From contig WRLL01000003.1 in the NCBI GenBank assembly GCA_009777625.1, positions 1 to 63,096 on the forward strand: a stretch of DNA of 63,096 nucleotides, in the 5' to 3' direction. Below the pieces are notes generated by a model. It made no database searches and was not told where the DNA came from. It saw only the letters and a list, made by a program, of their open reading frames with translations. Made by a program: the position numbers and the translations under genes. The stretch comes from Candidatus Saccharimonadota bacterium. GTDB lineage: Bacteria; Patescibacteriota; Saccharimonadia; Saccharimonadales; Saccharimonadaceae. Below are positions 51,089 through 60,505 of this stretch, piece after piece (position 1 is the stretch's first letter; each line of letters starts with the position of its first letter).

Positions 51089-51913
51089 TTAATAGCTAGT
51101 GCTTTTTTTGCGGGAAGCCTTTTTGTCGGCCGCCATTTTTCGGAAACCGCCATATGAACGGATCACTTCAAGAATTCCTATTGTATCGGTCAGTTTCTGT
51201 TGGCCAATTCTTAATCTAAAGCTATCGCGAATATCGATAAAGCTCGTTTCAATAAAAACTGTGGTGTCATCTTTGGCAATAATTTTCATTCTTACATCCA
51301 GACTAGTTAGGAATTTCTCGAATGCCGGAGATGTCGCAAAGACCATTGTGCATCCGTCGTTGTAATCTTTTGAAAGTAGGCCTATCAGAGTACCGATCAA
51401 TCTAGCATAGCGTACTTTCTGGCGCCGGACTATCCTTCTTCGTTTGTTACGTGAAAAAAGATCTGAGTCTACTTGTCGCACAGCGAACCGCGTCAGATCA
51501 ATTAGTCTTCCAGCTGCTGCCTCTGAGCGCCACCTTTCTAAATGATCTGTCTTGCCGGAAAGTAAGTCCTGCACATTCTTGTCGTCTGACAGGGAGCTTG
51601 ATTTCATCATCTGGAGCGTGAGCATCGAATCTAGATTAACCTCATCAGGCGATAGCGCCGTCCAACGAACACCGCATACCATTTCTTTCTTCATTAGTCC
51701 AACTAATTGCTGCGTTTTCGCATGACCATCATACTTATCACTTTCTTTTTCTGATGTGTGATTTTCGTCAAACCAACCTTGCCATTTAACAAAATCCGCG
51801 CGGAGCTCGAGCCACTTTGAGAACTGCTCATCGTCGGGTGTGAGCATAGAGTGTCCTTTTGAGACCCTTCTATTGATGATGGTAACTCGTTTGTTGGCAA
51901 CCACTAGCATCAT
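51089..51913 (-). CDS. hypothetical protein
   Basis: ORF between histidine kinase and response regulator; start uncertain. Confidence 0.5.
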   Translation of the reverse strand: MMLVVANKRVTIINRRVSKGHSMLTPDDEQFSKWLELRADFVKWQGWFDENHTSEKESDKYDGHAKTQQLVGLMKKEMVCGVRWTALSPDEVNLDSMLTLQMMKSSSLSDDKNVQDLLSGKTDHLERWRSEAAAGRLIDLTRFAVRQVDSDLFSRNKRRRIVRRQKVRYARLIGTLIGLLSKDYNDGCTMVFATSPAFEKFLTSLDVRMKIIAKDDTTVFIETSFIDIRDSFRLRIGQQKLTDTIGILEVIRSYGGFRKMAADKKASRKKSTSY

Positions 51914-51953
51914 TATATACTACTAGCACTAAATAATATAGACATGCTATAAT

Positions 51954-52370
51954 ATGCTCATGATAAAAATAGCCATCATCGAAGACGATCAGACCATAGC
52001 TCAGATGTATCGCATGAAGTTCGAGTCAGAAGGTTTCGCAGTCGATATGGCCGCCAACGGGCGCAGCGGTGTTGATATGGTGACAGCCGCAATGCCAGAC
52101 GCGATCCTGCTTGATCTGCAGATGCCGGAAATGAATGGCGCCGAGGCCCTGAAGCGTATTCGCGAGTTGCCGAATGGACACGATATCCCAGTGATTATCT
52201 TGACTAATCTGGGGCAGGAAGAAGCGCCGCGCAATCTGGATAAACTGGGCGTCGACAGCTACATCGTCAAAGCTGACCTGACGCCACGTCAGGTGGTTCA
52301 TCAGGTGAAGAAGATTTTGGGCTTGGATGAAACAGGCGAAACTACAGATCAGCAACAACCATCACCCTAG
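51954..52370 (+). CDS. response regulator (receiver domain only)
   Basis: IAIIEDDQTIAQMYRMKFESEGF, DAILLDLQMPEMNG, DSYIVKADLTP. Confidence 0.93.
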   Translation: MLMIKIAIIEDDQTIAQMYRMKFESEGFAVDMAANGRSGVDMVTAAMPDAILLDLQMPEMNGAEALKRIRELPNGHDIPVIILTNLGQEEAPRNLDKLGVDSYIVKADLTPRQVVHQVKKILGLDETGETTDQQQPSP

Positions 52371-53197
52371 TCTGCTGTCCTTATTGTTGCCCGCGCCGCG
52401 CGGATAGTGTTATCCATCAGTGCCACGATAGTCAGCGGCCCGACACCGCCTTTTTCTGGAGTGATTGTCAGATCAGAGCGTTCGCGAACTTCGGGCGCAA
52501 CATCGCCGACTATTCGGCCCTGTTCGGACGAAGTGCCGGCGTCAACCACCACGGCGCCGATCTTAACGTCACTACTTTTGATTAAGTTCGCCACGCCGGT
52601 TGCGCTGATGATGACATCGGCCGCGCGCAGAATTTCGTTCGGGTTTGGCGTATCGATGTCGACTACCTCGACGTCCACGCCAGAGTTACGTAGCATTCTG
52701 GTTAGCGGTTTGCCAACCAATCGACCATTGCCAACAATGACAACTTTCTTGCCCTTCAGCTCGATATTATAGCCAGCTAGCAACCAAATGATTGCTAATG
52801 GGGTCGCCGGATCAAGCGTAGCATCCTTACCCAAGGCATCAACGTCCTTGGCTGGCGCGACGGCATTGACGATTTCGTCGGTGCCGTACTTTTCATCTAG
52901 AGGCAGCTGAATAATGATGCCGTGGACTTTATCATCCTCATTCAGCTTGTTTACAATTTCCAGCAGTTCATCCTGTGGCGCGCGAATAATATCAACTTCG
53001 ATTTGAATGTCCTCGCCATAAGCATGCTTCATTCGCATGTAAGTTTCAATCGGCGGGTTTTCATTGCCAAGACGTGATGTGGTCAAGATAGCTAAGCGCG
53101 GTTGGATTTTGTCATGCTGAATCAGGCCGCGAACCTGCTTGGCCTGACGTTCTTTGATGAAATCTGCTAGATCGCGGCCATTAAGAAACTTCGTCAT
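52367..53197 (-). CDS. folD: bifunctional methylenetetrahydrofolate dehydrogenase/cyclohydrolase
   Basis: HGIIIQLPLDEK, GNGRLVGKPLTRML, DAGTSSEQGRIVGDV, PEKGGVGPLT. Confidence 0.94.
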   Translation of the reverse strand: MTKFLNGRDLADFIKERQAKQVRGLIQHDKIQPRLAILTTSRLGNENPPIETYMRMKHAYGEDIQIEVDIIRAPQDELLEIVNKLNEDDKVHGIIIQLPLDEKYGTDEIVNAVAPAKDVDALGKDATLDPATPLAIIWLLAGYNIELKGKKVVIVGNGRLVGKPLTRMLRNSGVDVEVVDIDTPNPNEILRAADVIISATGVANLIKSSDVKIGAVVVDAGTSSEQGRIVGDVAPEVRERSDLTITPEKGGVGPLTIVALMDNTIRAARATIRTAD

Positions 53198-53251
53198 GGA
53201 CCTGTGCCCTCTCTTGAATTTAAGAAAATCGAATATTACGAAATAATAATA

Positions 53252-53329
53252 TGGGGCGAATGAGGGGTCTCGAACCCCCGACCTACGGGACCACAACCCG
53301 TCGCTCTAACCGACTGAGCTACATCCGCC
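53252..53329 (-). tRNA. tRNA-His (GTG) with encoded G-1
   Basis: G-1:C73, GCGGATG/CATTCGC acceptor, loop TTGTGGT, CCA encoded. Confidence 0.94.
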
Positions 53330-53412
53330 ATAAAAATTGTTAATCGTGGCAATGCAGTCACCGCAATATCCACGAGAGCGACGTCGCTGCTTCATTTGCG
53401 TTTCACGCAGCA

Positions 53413-53432
53413 ACTGAGCTACATCCGCCATA
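53413..53432 (-). repeat. exact 20-nt copy of the tRNA-His 5' end
   Basis: actgagctacatccgccata identical to 53313-53332. Confidence 0.95.
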
Positions 53433-53445
53433 CCAGAGTATTTTA

Positions 53446-54981
53446 CTATATCTCTCGCCAAGTTTCAATCCGTGCGCCCAAACTGTTCAACCGCTCGTAA
53501 AAAGCTTCGTAGCCGCGGTTGATGTTATAGACATCGCGCAGAATTGATACGCCCGGTGTGGCCAGCATCGCCAGCAACACAACAACGCTCGGCCTGAGTG
53601 CTGGCGGTGCCACCACATCGGCCGCTCGCCAGTGCGTTGGTCCGGTAATGTAGACGCGATGCGGATCAACCAGCTCGATTCGCGCGTTCAGTTTGCTCAG
53701 TTCGGTGAAGTAAATCGCCCGATTTTCGTAGGCCCAGTCGTGCAGCAGCGTGCGACCTTCGGCGACGGTAGCGATCAGACCCATGAAGGGCAAATTGTCC
53801 TGGTTTTGTCCCGGAAACGGCAGAGCAAATAATTTGTCTTTCGCGGCATGCAGTACTGATTTTTTAAGTGTGATATCTACTAGACGCGTTCGACCGTTTC
53901 TGGCCTTGTATTCTTCACTCAGACCATATTTTAATCCCATTTCCGCTAAGGTTGCCAGTTCCAATTCTAGAAACTCAATTGGTGCTCGCGCTACAGTTAT
54001 TTCTGAGTTGGTCACTACGCCAGCAGCAATGAAACTCATGGCTTCGATCGGGTCTTCGCTGATGAAGTATTCGACGTCCTGATCGATCTTAGGCAAGCCA
54101 CGAACACGCAAAATTGTCGTGCCGATGCCGTCGATTTTGACGCCCAACTTTTCCAGGAAGAAACAGACGTCTTGTATTGCATAGTTGGCGCTGGCGTTTC
54201 GAATCACAGTTTCACCGTCATTCAGCGCCGCCGCCATCAAGATATTCTCTGTTGTTGTGTCACCACGCTCGGTTAGCAGTACTGTTCGCGTCGGCTTTTT
54301 GGGACGACTTTTTGCCAGGTAAAAATCCGTACCGGGTTGGGCTTCAACCGTCAGGCCAAATTCGCGCAGGCCCACCATGTGCGGCTCGACCGTGCGCGCA
54401 CCCAGGTTACAACCGCCGGCAAACGGGATTTTGAACTCGCGATATTGGTGCAGCAGTGGCCCGAGGAACATGATGATTGTGCGAGTTTTCTTAGCGGCTT
54501 CGACGTCCATTTCGGTCAATTTTAGCCTGCGTGGTGGCGTGATTTCCAGATCATTGTCGTCGTTCAGCCAACGAGTTTTGACACCGATGGAATTGAGAAC
54601 TTCGATGATACGGTTGACTTCTTCGATCCTTGCCACGCGTCGTAACGTCGTCTTTCCTTTGTTAAGAAGTGAGGCACACAGCAGGCCAACTGCGGCGTTT
54701 TTGCTCGTCTTAACAGTGATCGAACCGCGAAGCTTTCGACCGCCATGAATACGCAGGTTCAGTTTTCCTTCGTCATTGACACTCAGAATCTCTGAATTGA
54801 GCACGTCCGAAATCCGAGCGATGATCTCAAGGCTGATATTTTGCGCGCCCTTTTCGATGCGGTTGACAGCCGATTGTGATGTACCCAGCCTAGCGGCCAG
54901 CTCGCCCTGCGTTAAACCATGATTGGTGCGTAGTTCAGATATAACTTGACCGATCTTGGCACGATAATCTTCGTTCGTCAT
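53446..54981 (-). CDS. murA: UDP-N-acetylglucosamine 1-carboxyvinyltransferase with N-terminal XRE-type HTH domain
   Basis: HTH: GLTQGELAARLGTSQSAVNRIEKGAQNISLEIIARISDVL; MurA: LRGSITVKTSKNAAV, FAGGCNLGARTVEPH, RGYEAFYERLNSLGARIE. Confidence 0.93.
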   Translation of the reverse strand: MTNEDYRAKIGQVISELRTNHGLTQGELAARLGTSQSAVNRIEKGAQNISLEIIARISDVLNSEILSVNDEGKLNLRIHGGRKLRGSITVKTSKNAAVGLLCASLLNKGKTTLRRVARIEEVNRIIEVLNSIGVKTRWLNDDNDLEITPPRRLKLTEMDVEAAKKTRTIIMFLGPLLHQYREFKIPFAGGCNLGARTVEPHMVGLREFGLTVEAQPGTDFYLAKSRPKKPTRTVLLTERGDTTTENILMAAALNDGETVIRNASANYAIQDVCFFLEKLGVKIDGIGTTILRVRGLPKIDQDVEYFISEDPIEAMSFIAAGVVTNSEITVARAPIEFLELELATLAEMGLKYGLSEEYKARNGRTRLVDITLKKSVLHAAKDKLFALPFPGQNQDNLPFMGLIATVAEGRTLLHDWAYENRAIYFTELSKLNARIELVDPHRVYITGPTHWRAADVVAPPALRPSVVVLLAMLATPGVSILRDVYNINRGYEAFYERLNSLGARIETWREI

Positions 54982-55022
54982 GGCTTTCCTTTCATTAATT
55001 ATGCTTATGGTGATATATTTCA

Positions 55023-55049
55023 ATTATATCATAATTGATATAAAGTCAA
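55023..55049 (-). promoter_or_regulatory. murA promoter with palindrome in the -35/-10 region
   Basis: TTGACT (55044-55049), TATAAT (55023-55028), palindrome TATATCA-N4-TGATATA at 55025-55042. Confidence 0.65.
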
Positions 55050-55095
55050 GAAAGTTTGTTGCCTTGGCCCACCACATGTTAAAATCATAACCACA

Positions 55096-55881
55096 ATGGA
55101 AAATTTCAACGAAGAAATCGCGCCGGCGCAGAATCCCGATCAGAATTTTGGCGATGCAAAGCACATCACAGTTCATCCGGATCAGCCAGGAGAATCACCT
55201 AAGACCAAAGTGGTTGTCCCAGAGAAGTTCAAACCGCAGCTGAACGACGATGGCACAATTCCCGATCCGCTGGATTTGCCGAAGCAGCGTCCGATGGCTG
55301 TAGTCCCGGTACCAGGAGATCCCGAAGTTAAGCCGTTAATAGAACCGCAGAAGCCGCACGACGTCGCCACCGAACCAAGCCGGGGCCGTCTCGCGACAGC
55401 CACTAGACAGGGCCAAAAAGTCAAAATTAGTCCGCCAAACGGAGTTTATTTTCTGGCCGGGCTAATGTTTTTACCGCTGTTTACTATACCGCAGGGATTT
55501 ATAGTCGCACAAGGTGATTTCGTTCGATTATTCACCATTTTGCACCCCTCGGTTTTTCTTGCTGCATTAATGTGGATTTGTGCGATCTTCCTCGGTATAA
55601 GCGCAATTCTGCTAGTCATTCGGTGGAGGCCAGCACGTATTATCGCCATCGTCGCGCTGCTTTTTATCTCTGTTTTGCATGGTAAACTGACTTTCGATAT
55701 AATCAGCTTTTATAACAAGCCCGTTGAACAAGACGCAACAGTCATACCACGGCCATTGACGAACACAGAATTCAACGCAATTCGAATGCAGACTATTAAC
55801 CAAGCCATCTTGGCCATTTTGCCCCTGGTGGCCATTGTGTATTTGTCGCTTCCTCATGTCAGAAGGGCTTTCAAACAATAA
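55096..55881 (+). CDS. hypothetical membrane protein
   Basis: Pro-rich N-terminus then four TM segments. Confidence 0.65.
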   Translation: MENFNEEIAPAQNPDQNFGDAKHITVHPDQPGESPKTKVVVPEKFKPQLNDDGTIPDPLDLPKQRPMAVVPVPGDPEVKPLIEPQKPHDVATEPSRGRLATATRQGQKVKISPPNGVYFLAGLMFLPLFTIPQGFIVAQGDFVRLFTILHPSVFLAALMWICAIFLGISAILLVIRWRPARIIAIVALLFISVLHGKLTFDIISFYNKPVEQDATVIPRPLTNTEFNAIRMQTINQAILAILPLVAIVYLSLPHVRRAFKQ

Positions 55882-55933
55882 AGCCCTCGTACATAGATTT
55901 GTCTAATGTCAGCAAAAAGTGTAAAATATTCCC

Positions 55934-56443
55934 ATGCCATATGTGGGGTCATACGTTTGGAAAATCCGCCAGAAGATTGGGCATGATTTCCTTGTCATGC
56001 CATCAGTCGATACCGTCATTGAACGCGATGACGGCAAAGTTTTGATGATCTATAACAAATCTTTTGACGGTTGGGCATTTCCGGGCGGCTCTGTCGAACC
56101 GCATCAGACGTGGCGTGAAGCCGCGCTTGCGGAAACTCAGGAAGAGTCTGGTATTAACGCGCATCCCGACGATTTGATATTATTTGCAACGGTATCTGGC
56201 CCCGGCTACGTATTTCACTATCAAAACGGCGATCAGACGCAAGTTTATACTAACTGTTTTGCCCTAAAGAATTGGCAAAGTGAGTCCGATATATCTGACA
56301 AAGACGAAATTTCACAAAAGAAGTGGTTTTCGTTGGACGAAGCCAAACAGCTGCCATTGACTCTGTCATCCAGAGAAATATTACCAGCCTACGAAAAATG
56401 GCTGGAAACTGGCCAGATCCAAATGATCGAGGCTAGGAAATGA
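55934..56443 (+). CDS. NUDIX hydrolase
   Basis: GGSVEPHQTWREAALAETQEESGI Nudix box. Confidence 0.9.
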   Translation: MPYVGSYVWKIRQKIGHDFLVMPSVDTVIERDDGKVLMIYNKSFDGWAFPGGSVEPHQTWREAALAETQEESGINAHPDDLILFATVSGPGYVFHYQNGDQTQVYTNCFALKNWQSESDISDKDEISQKKWFSLDEAKQLPLTLSSREILPAYEKWLETGQIQMIEARK

Positions 56444-56498
56444 CCTGATTTTTCTTGACCAAGTAAAGTTTCATTTTTAGTTTAAGGAGGAAAAAATA

Positions 56499-57788
56499 AT
56501 GACAACAATCAACGACAAAGAAGTTTTTGACCTAATCGCCGCCGAAACCGAACGCCAACGCGACGGCCTGGAATTAATCCCGTCAGAAAACTACGTCAGC
56601 CGCGAAGTGCTCGAGGCCGTCGGGTCGGTCTTTACCAACAAATATTCCGAGGGCTACCCCGGCAAACGCTACTACGGCGGCCAGGAAAACACTGACCAGG
56701 TTGAACAATTGGCCATCGACCGGGCGAAAAAACTTTTCAATGCCGACCACGCAAACGTCCAGCCGCACTCTGGCGCGCAGGCCAACATGGCCGTTTACAA
56801 CGCCTGGATGGAACCGGGCGATACGATCCTCGGCATGGATTTGGGCCACGGCGGACATTTGACGCACGGGTCGCCGGTGACTCAATCAGCCAAAGTTTAC
56901 AATTTCGTGCGTTACGGCCTGAAAGACATCGACACTGGTGAATTAGATTACGATGAAATGGAACAGATGGTTCGTGAGCACAAACCGAAAATCCTGCTGA
57001 TCGGCTACTCGGCCTATTCGCGGATTCCCGATTTTGCGCGCGTGGCCGAAATCGGCCAGAAATATGGCTGTTTGCTAATGGCCGACATGGCACACGTTGC
57101 TGGGCTGATCGTTGGCGGCGCACATCCCAATCCGTTTGATTTTGGTTTTCATGTCATCACGACGACCACACACAAAACTTTGCGTGGGCCGCGCGGTGGA
57201 TTGATTTTGTCTCGCGGTACAGTCAGTAATCCGCTGAAAAAGCCGGAAAAAATTTTGGAGAATATCCCGACATTGATTGATCGATCGGTCTTCCCTGGCA
57301 CGCAGGGCGGACCGCTGATGAACACTATCGCCGCCAAAGCCGTGGCCTTCCGCGAAGCCTTGCAGCCATCGTTCAAAAAATACGCTGCCCAAATCGTTAA
57401 GAACGCCGCGGTTCTGGCCGACGAACTGGAAAAGCGCGGTTTCAAGATGATCAGTGGCGGGACTTCCAACCACTTGATCCTGACTGATGTGATGAGCAGT
57501 TTTGGCGTGCACGGCGGCATCGTTGAGAACGCGCTGGATGCCATTGGTTTGACTGCTAACAAAAACGCCATTCCTGATGACCCTGAACCGCCCTTTCGTC
57601 CGTCCGGTTTGCGCCTCGGTACGCCAGCCATGACAACGCGCGGTTTGGTTGAAAAGGATATGGAGCAGATTGCCACGTGGATGTTGGCCGCTATTGAAAA
57701 TCGCGACAACGCGACGCAACTTGAAAAAATCCACGCGGAAGTTAAAAAATTCGCGCGGCAGTTCCCGCTACCTAGCGACAAGAGTTAA
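56499..57788 (+). CDS. glyA: serine hydroxymethyltransferase
   Basis: LIPSENYVSREVLEAVGSVFTNKYSEGYPGKRYYGG, TTTTHKTLRGPRGG. Confidence 0.98.
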   Translation: MTTINDKEVFDLIAAETERQRDGLELIPSENYVSREVLEAVGSVFTNKYSEGYPGKRYYGGQENTDQVEQLAIDRAKKLFNADHANVQPHSGAQANMAVYNAWMEPGDTILGMDLGHGGHLTHGSPVTQSAKVYNFVRYGLKDIDTGELDYDEMEQMVREHKPKILLIGYSAYSRIPDFARVAEIGQKYGCLLMADMAHVAGLIVGGAHPNPFDFGFHVITTTTHKTLRGPRGGLILSRGTVSNPLKKPEKILENIPTLIDRSVFPGTQGGPLMNTIAAKAVAFREALQPSFKKYAAQIVKNAAVLADELEKRGFKMISGGTSNHLILTDVMSSFGVHGGIVENALDAIGLTANKNAIPDDPEPPFRPSGLRLGTPAMTTRGLVEKDMEQIATWMLAAIENRDNATQLEKIHAEVKKFARQFPLPSDKS

Positions 57789-57836
57789 GACTAAAGATTG
57801 GAAAATCAGGGCTTCCTAAATTTGAAACATTAAGGC

Positions 57837-58472
57837 CTATGAAAACCACGCGCGAACACCTCTGCGTGTCAGCAACAATAGGCCGGTTGTTAATAAAGCA
57901 GCTGACGGTATCAGGGTTGCCAATATTGAGACCAGATTAGGCCCGCTACCATATTTATAGTCGATCCCGACCGAAATACCAGCCTGCAACAGGACTAATC
58001 CTATCAAAACAATTGATATTCTGAGCCAAGTTACCCGACCTTTCTCTTTGAACCTTGCTACCTGAATTGAGGCCCAACACAAAATTGCAATCAGAATAAT
58101 AACTATAATGTTAAGCAGGGTCCCAAACCCAACCCAACCGAAAAGACCGCCGCCGAAAATCGCAGTCAGGAAAGTCCCGACCGCTAGATACATAATGTTC
58201 ATAATGGTTAAATAACCGAAATAACAGGCTGAAATCACACCGAAAACTATGGTGCCGGTCTGTGCGGCCGGCGTTGCAGCAGGATTTTTGACGTTGGCTA
58301 GCGGCGTGAAGGCTTGCGTGCTATTGGGGTCTTGAACCGGTGTCGCTTCAGCCGATACTTTTGTCGCGTTAATGACTTGGTCATTGGTTGGCGGCGCAAA
58401 GACTTTAGCGCCCGTATCGAAATTTTGATTTGGTGCTTCGTTCGATGGCACAAGGGGATCATCGTTATTCAT
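57837..58472 (-). CDS. hypothetical membrane protein
   Basis: ORF with several TM segments. Confidence 0.6.
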   Translation of the reverse strand: MNNDDPLVPSNEAPNQNFDTGAKVFAPPTNDQVINATKVSAEATPVQDPNSTQAFTPLANVKNPAATPAAQTGTIVFGVISACYFGYLTIMNIMYLAVGTFLTAIFGGGLFGWVGFGTLLNIIVIILIAILCWASIQVARFKEKGRVTWLRISIVLIGLVLLQAGISVGIDYKYGSGPNLVSILATLIPSAALLTTGLLLLTRRGVRAWFS

Positions 58473-58565
58473 GACAAAATCTTAACATGGTTATGCTTGC
58501 GACACAAGATTGACGTACTTTTCGGGCGGGTTTATATTGCCAACAATAAGTGGTAGAATGATACT

Positions 58566-58988
58566 ATGAAAATCTTTGTCGCAACTTCCTTCTCATCGCA
58601 AATCGATTATTCGACCGGCCAGGTTTCTTCGCAATTTATGGATTTTCTGAAATCGCAGTTAGACGTGCTGGATCAGTTTGGCGAAACGTTTAGCGCCGTT
58701 CGCGACGATAATCACCTGCTCAATCAGACAACGCCCGAAGAAGCTTTTCGTCTGGACATGGATAAAATTAAAGAATTTGACGTTCTCGTGGCTTTCTTGG
58801 GTGAAAAAGTTTCGGCAGGCGTTCAGACCGAAATCGGCATTGCGCTGGCTTTCGATAAGAAAGTTCTACTGGCCACCACTGACGATGTCGAGCTGGGATA
58901 TTTCAACAAGGCTATTCTGCGCGCCGGTGCTGCGACAAAGGTTGCCTTGCCGCTAGATACTGATGAATTAAGAAATATTCTTAACTAA
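58566..58988 (+). CDS. nucleoside 2-deoxyribosyltransferase-like protein
   Basis: MKIFVATSF...EAFRLDMDKIKEFDVLVAFLGEKVSAGVQTEIGIALAFDKKVLL. Confidence 0.6.
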   Translation: MKIFVATSFSSQIDYSTGQVSSQFMDFLKSQLDVLDQFGETFSAVRDDNHLLNQTTPEEAFRLDMDKIKEFDVLVAFLGEKVSAGVQTEIGIALAFDKKVLLATTDDVELGYFNKAILRAGAATKVALPLDTDELRNILN

Positions 58989-58994
58989 ATAATT

Positions 58995-59147
58995 TCATGG
59001 GTTGACCCGAGGATAACTGGCGCTCTTACACAACTTTGAAATCAGAGTTATCTGTTCTGATCCTGGTTCGGTCGAGACTACGCTTCCATGCTCTTGCAAC
59101 GCCTTAATAATTATGCGTTGCAGTTTTCGGATGGGCATCCTAGCCAC
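58995..59147 (-). CDS. putative 50-aa small protein (GTG start)
   Basis: Manual translation VARMPIRKLQRIIIKALQEHGSVVSTEPGSEQITLISKLCKSASYPRVNP*; SD AAAGGAG; promoter upstream. Confidence 0.45.
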   Translation of the reverse strand: MARMPIRKLQRIIIKALQEHGSVVSTEPGSEQITLISKLCKSASYPRVNP

Positions 59148-59183
59148 TGGTATGTGCTCCTTTCATGTGGCTCATGATTGGCT

Positions 59184-59211
59184 TACATAAGATACAATAC
59201 CCCCCTGTCAA
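59184..59211 (-). promoter_or_regulatory. sigma70-like promoter of the small ORF
   Basis: TTGACA-16 nt (starting with G6)-TATGTA. Confidence 0.55.
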
Positions 59212-59293
59212 TAGCTTGTTTTGTATAGACAGTCAACTTATTTTTGAGAAATGTTATAATTTCCCTTAAGAATTAAAGAATTGGGGGATTCTC

Positions 59294-60505
59294 ATGAAAC
59301 AAGTTCTGGTTTTGAACTCTGGTTCTAGCACCATGAAATACCAGTTGATAGACATCGAGACCGAGTCTGTGCTAGCCAGCGGCAACGTTGAATGTATCGG
59401 CGAAGGTATGGCCTGCGCCAGGCACATCAGCGGCGACATCAAACACACTGATGCGGCACAAATCGTCGATGATCACGCCGCCGCGCTGCAACAGATTTTG
59501 GAGTCTTTTGATCAGTTCGGCCCGAAATTAGATACTAAGAATTTGGTGGCAATTGGACACCGCGTGGTTCATGGTGGAACAAAGTTCGATCGGCCGGTAC
59601 TGATCGACGATCAGGTCGAGGCGATAATTGATGAATTATCGGCGCTGGCACCGCTGCACAATCCTCCGGCGCTGACAGGTGTCCGCGTAGCAAGATCCAT
59701 TTTCAAGGACATACCGCACGTCGCAGTGTTCGACACAGCATTTCACCAGACTTTGCCGCCAGCTAATTACACTTACGCGATTGATCGGTTGGTCGCGGAG
59801 AAATACAATATTCGACGCTATGGGTTCCACGGCACAAGTCATGAATATGTTGCGAGCGAGACAGCGAAATTACTGGATCGACCTTTGGAAGAATTGAACT
59901 TGATAACCTTACATTTGGGTTCAGGCAGCTCGGTAGCCGCCATAAAACAGGGTAAGAGTTTCGACACAAGCATGGGCATGACACCGCTCGCCGGACTAGT
60001 GATGAACACGCGGGTTGGCGATATTGATCCGGCGGTGATTTTTCATTTGTATCGCTCGGGCGGCATGAGCATCGACGAAATCGACCAGTTACTGAATAAG
60101 GAGAGCGGCACTTTTGGGATGAACGACGGCGTGGTTGATATGCGGGAAATTATGGATGAGTTTGACCGTGGCGACGAACAGGCGCGGCGCGTGATCGATA
60201 TTATCGTTCGCCGGATTCAACATTATATCGGTGCGTATTTCGTCGAGCTCGGCCACGTCGATGCGATTGTCTTTACGGCCGGTGTTGGCGAAAATAATGG
60301 CTCGGCTCGGCGAGAAATTTTGAAAGGCCTAGAAGAGCCACTGGGCATAAAAATTGACCTGGTCGCCAACATGAAAAATGACGGTTTTATCATCGGTGCA
60401 GAAAAAATTTCGGCTGACGACTCGCGCATTCCGGTGTTAGTAATTCAGACCAACGAGGAATTGTCGATCGCCCGACAAGCCACCAAAACTGTCGAAAATT
60501 TATAG
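59294..60505 (+). CDS. ackA: acetate kinase
   Basis: VLNSGSSTMKYQLID, GHRVVHGG, FHGTSHEYV, HLGSGSSVAAI, FTAGVGENN. Confidence 0.97.
   Translation: MKQVLVLNSGSSTMKYQLIDIETESVLASGNVECIGEGMACARHISGDIKHTDAAQIVDDHAAALQQILESFDQFGPKLDTKNLVAIGHRVVHGGTKFDRPVLIDDQVEAIIDELSALAPLHNPPALTGVRVARSIFKDIPHVAVFDTAFHQTLPPANYTYAIDRLVAEKYNIRRYGFHGTSHEYVASETAKLLDRPLEELNLITLHLGSGSSVAAIKQGKSFDTSMGMTPLAGLVMNTRVGDIDPAVIFHLYRSGGMSIDEIDQLLNKESGTFGMNDGVVDMREIMDEFDRGDEQARRVIDIIVRRIQHYIGAYFVELGHVDAIVFTAGVGENNGSARREILKGLEEPLGIKIDLVANMKNDGFIIGAEKISADDSRIPVLVIQTNEELSIARQATKTVENL

Noticed and set aside
52367-53296. Full-length folD ORF start at 53296
   Set aside because: Would overlap tRNA-His; the internal start MTKFLNGRDLADFI at 53197 is preferred.
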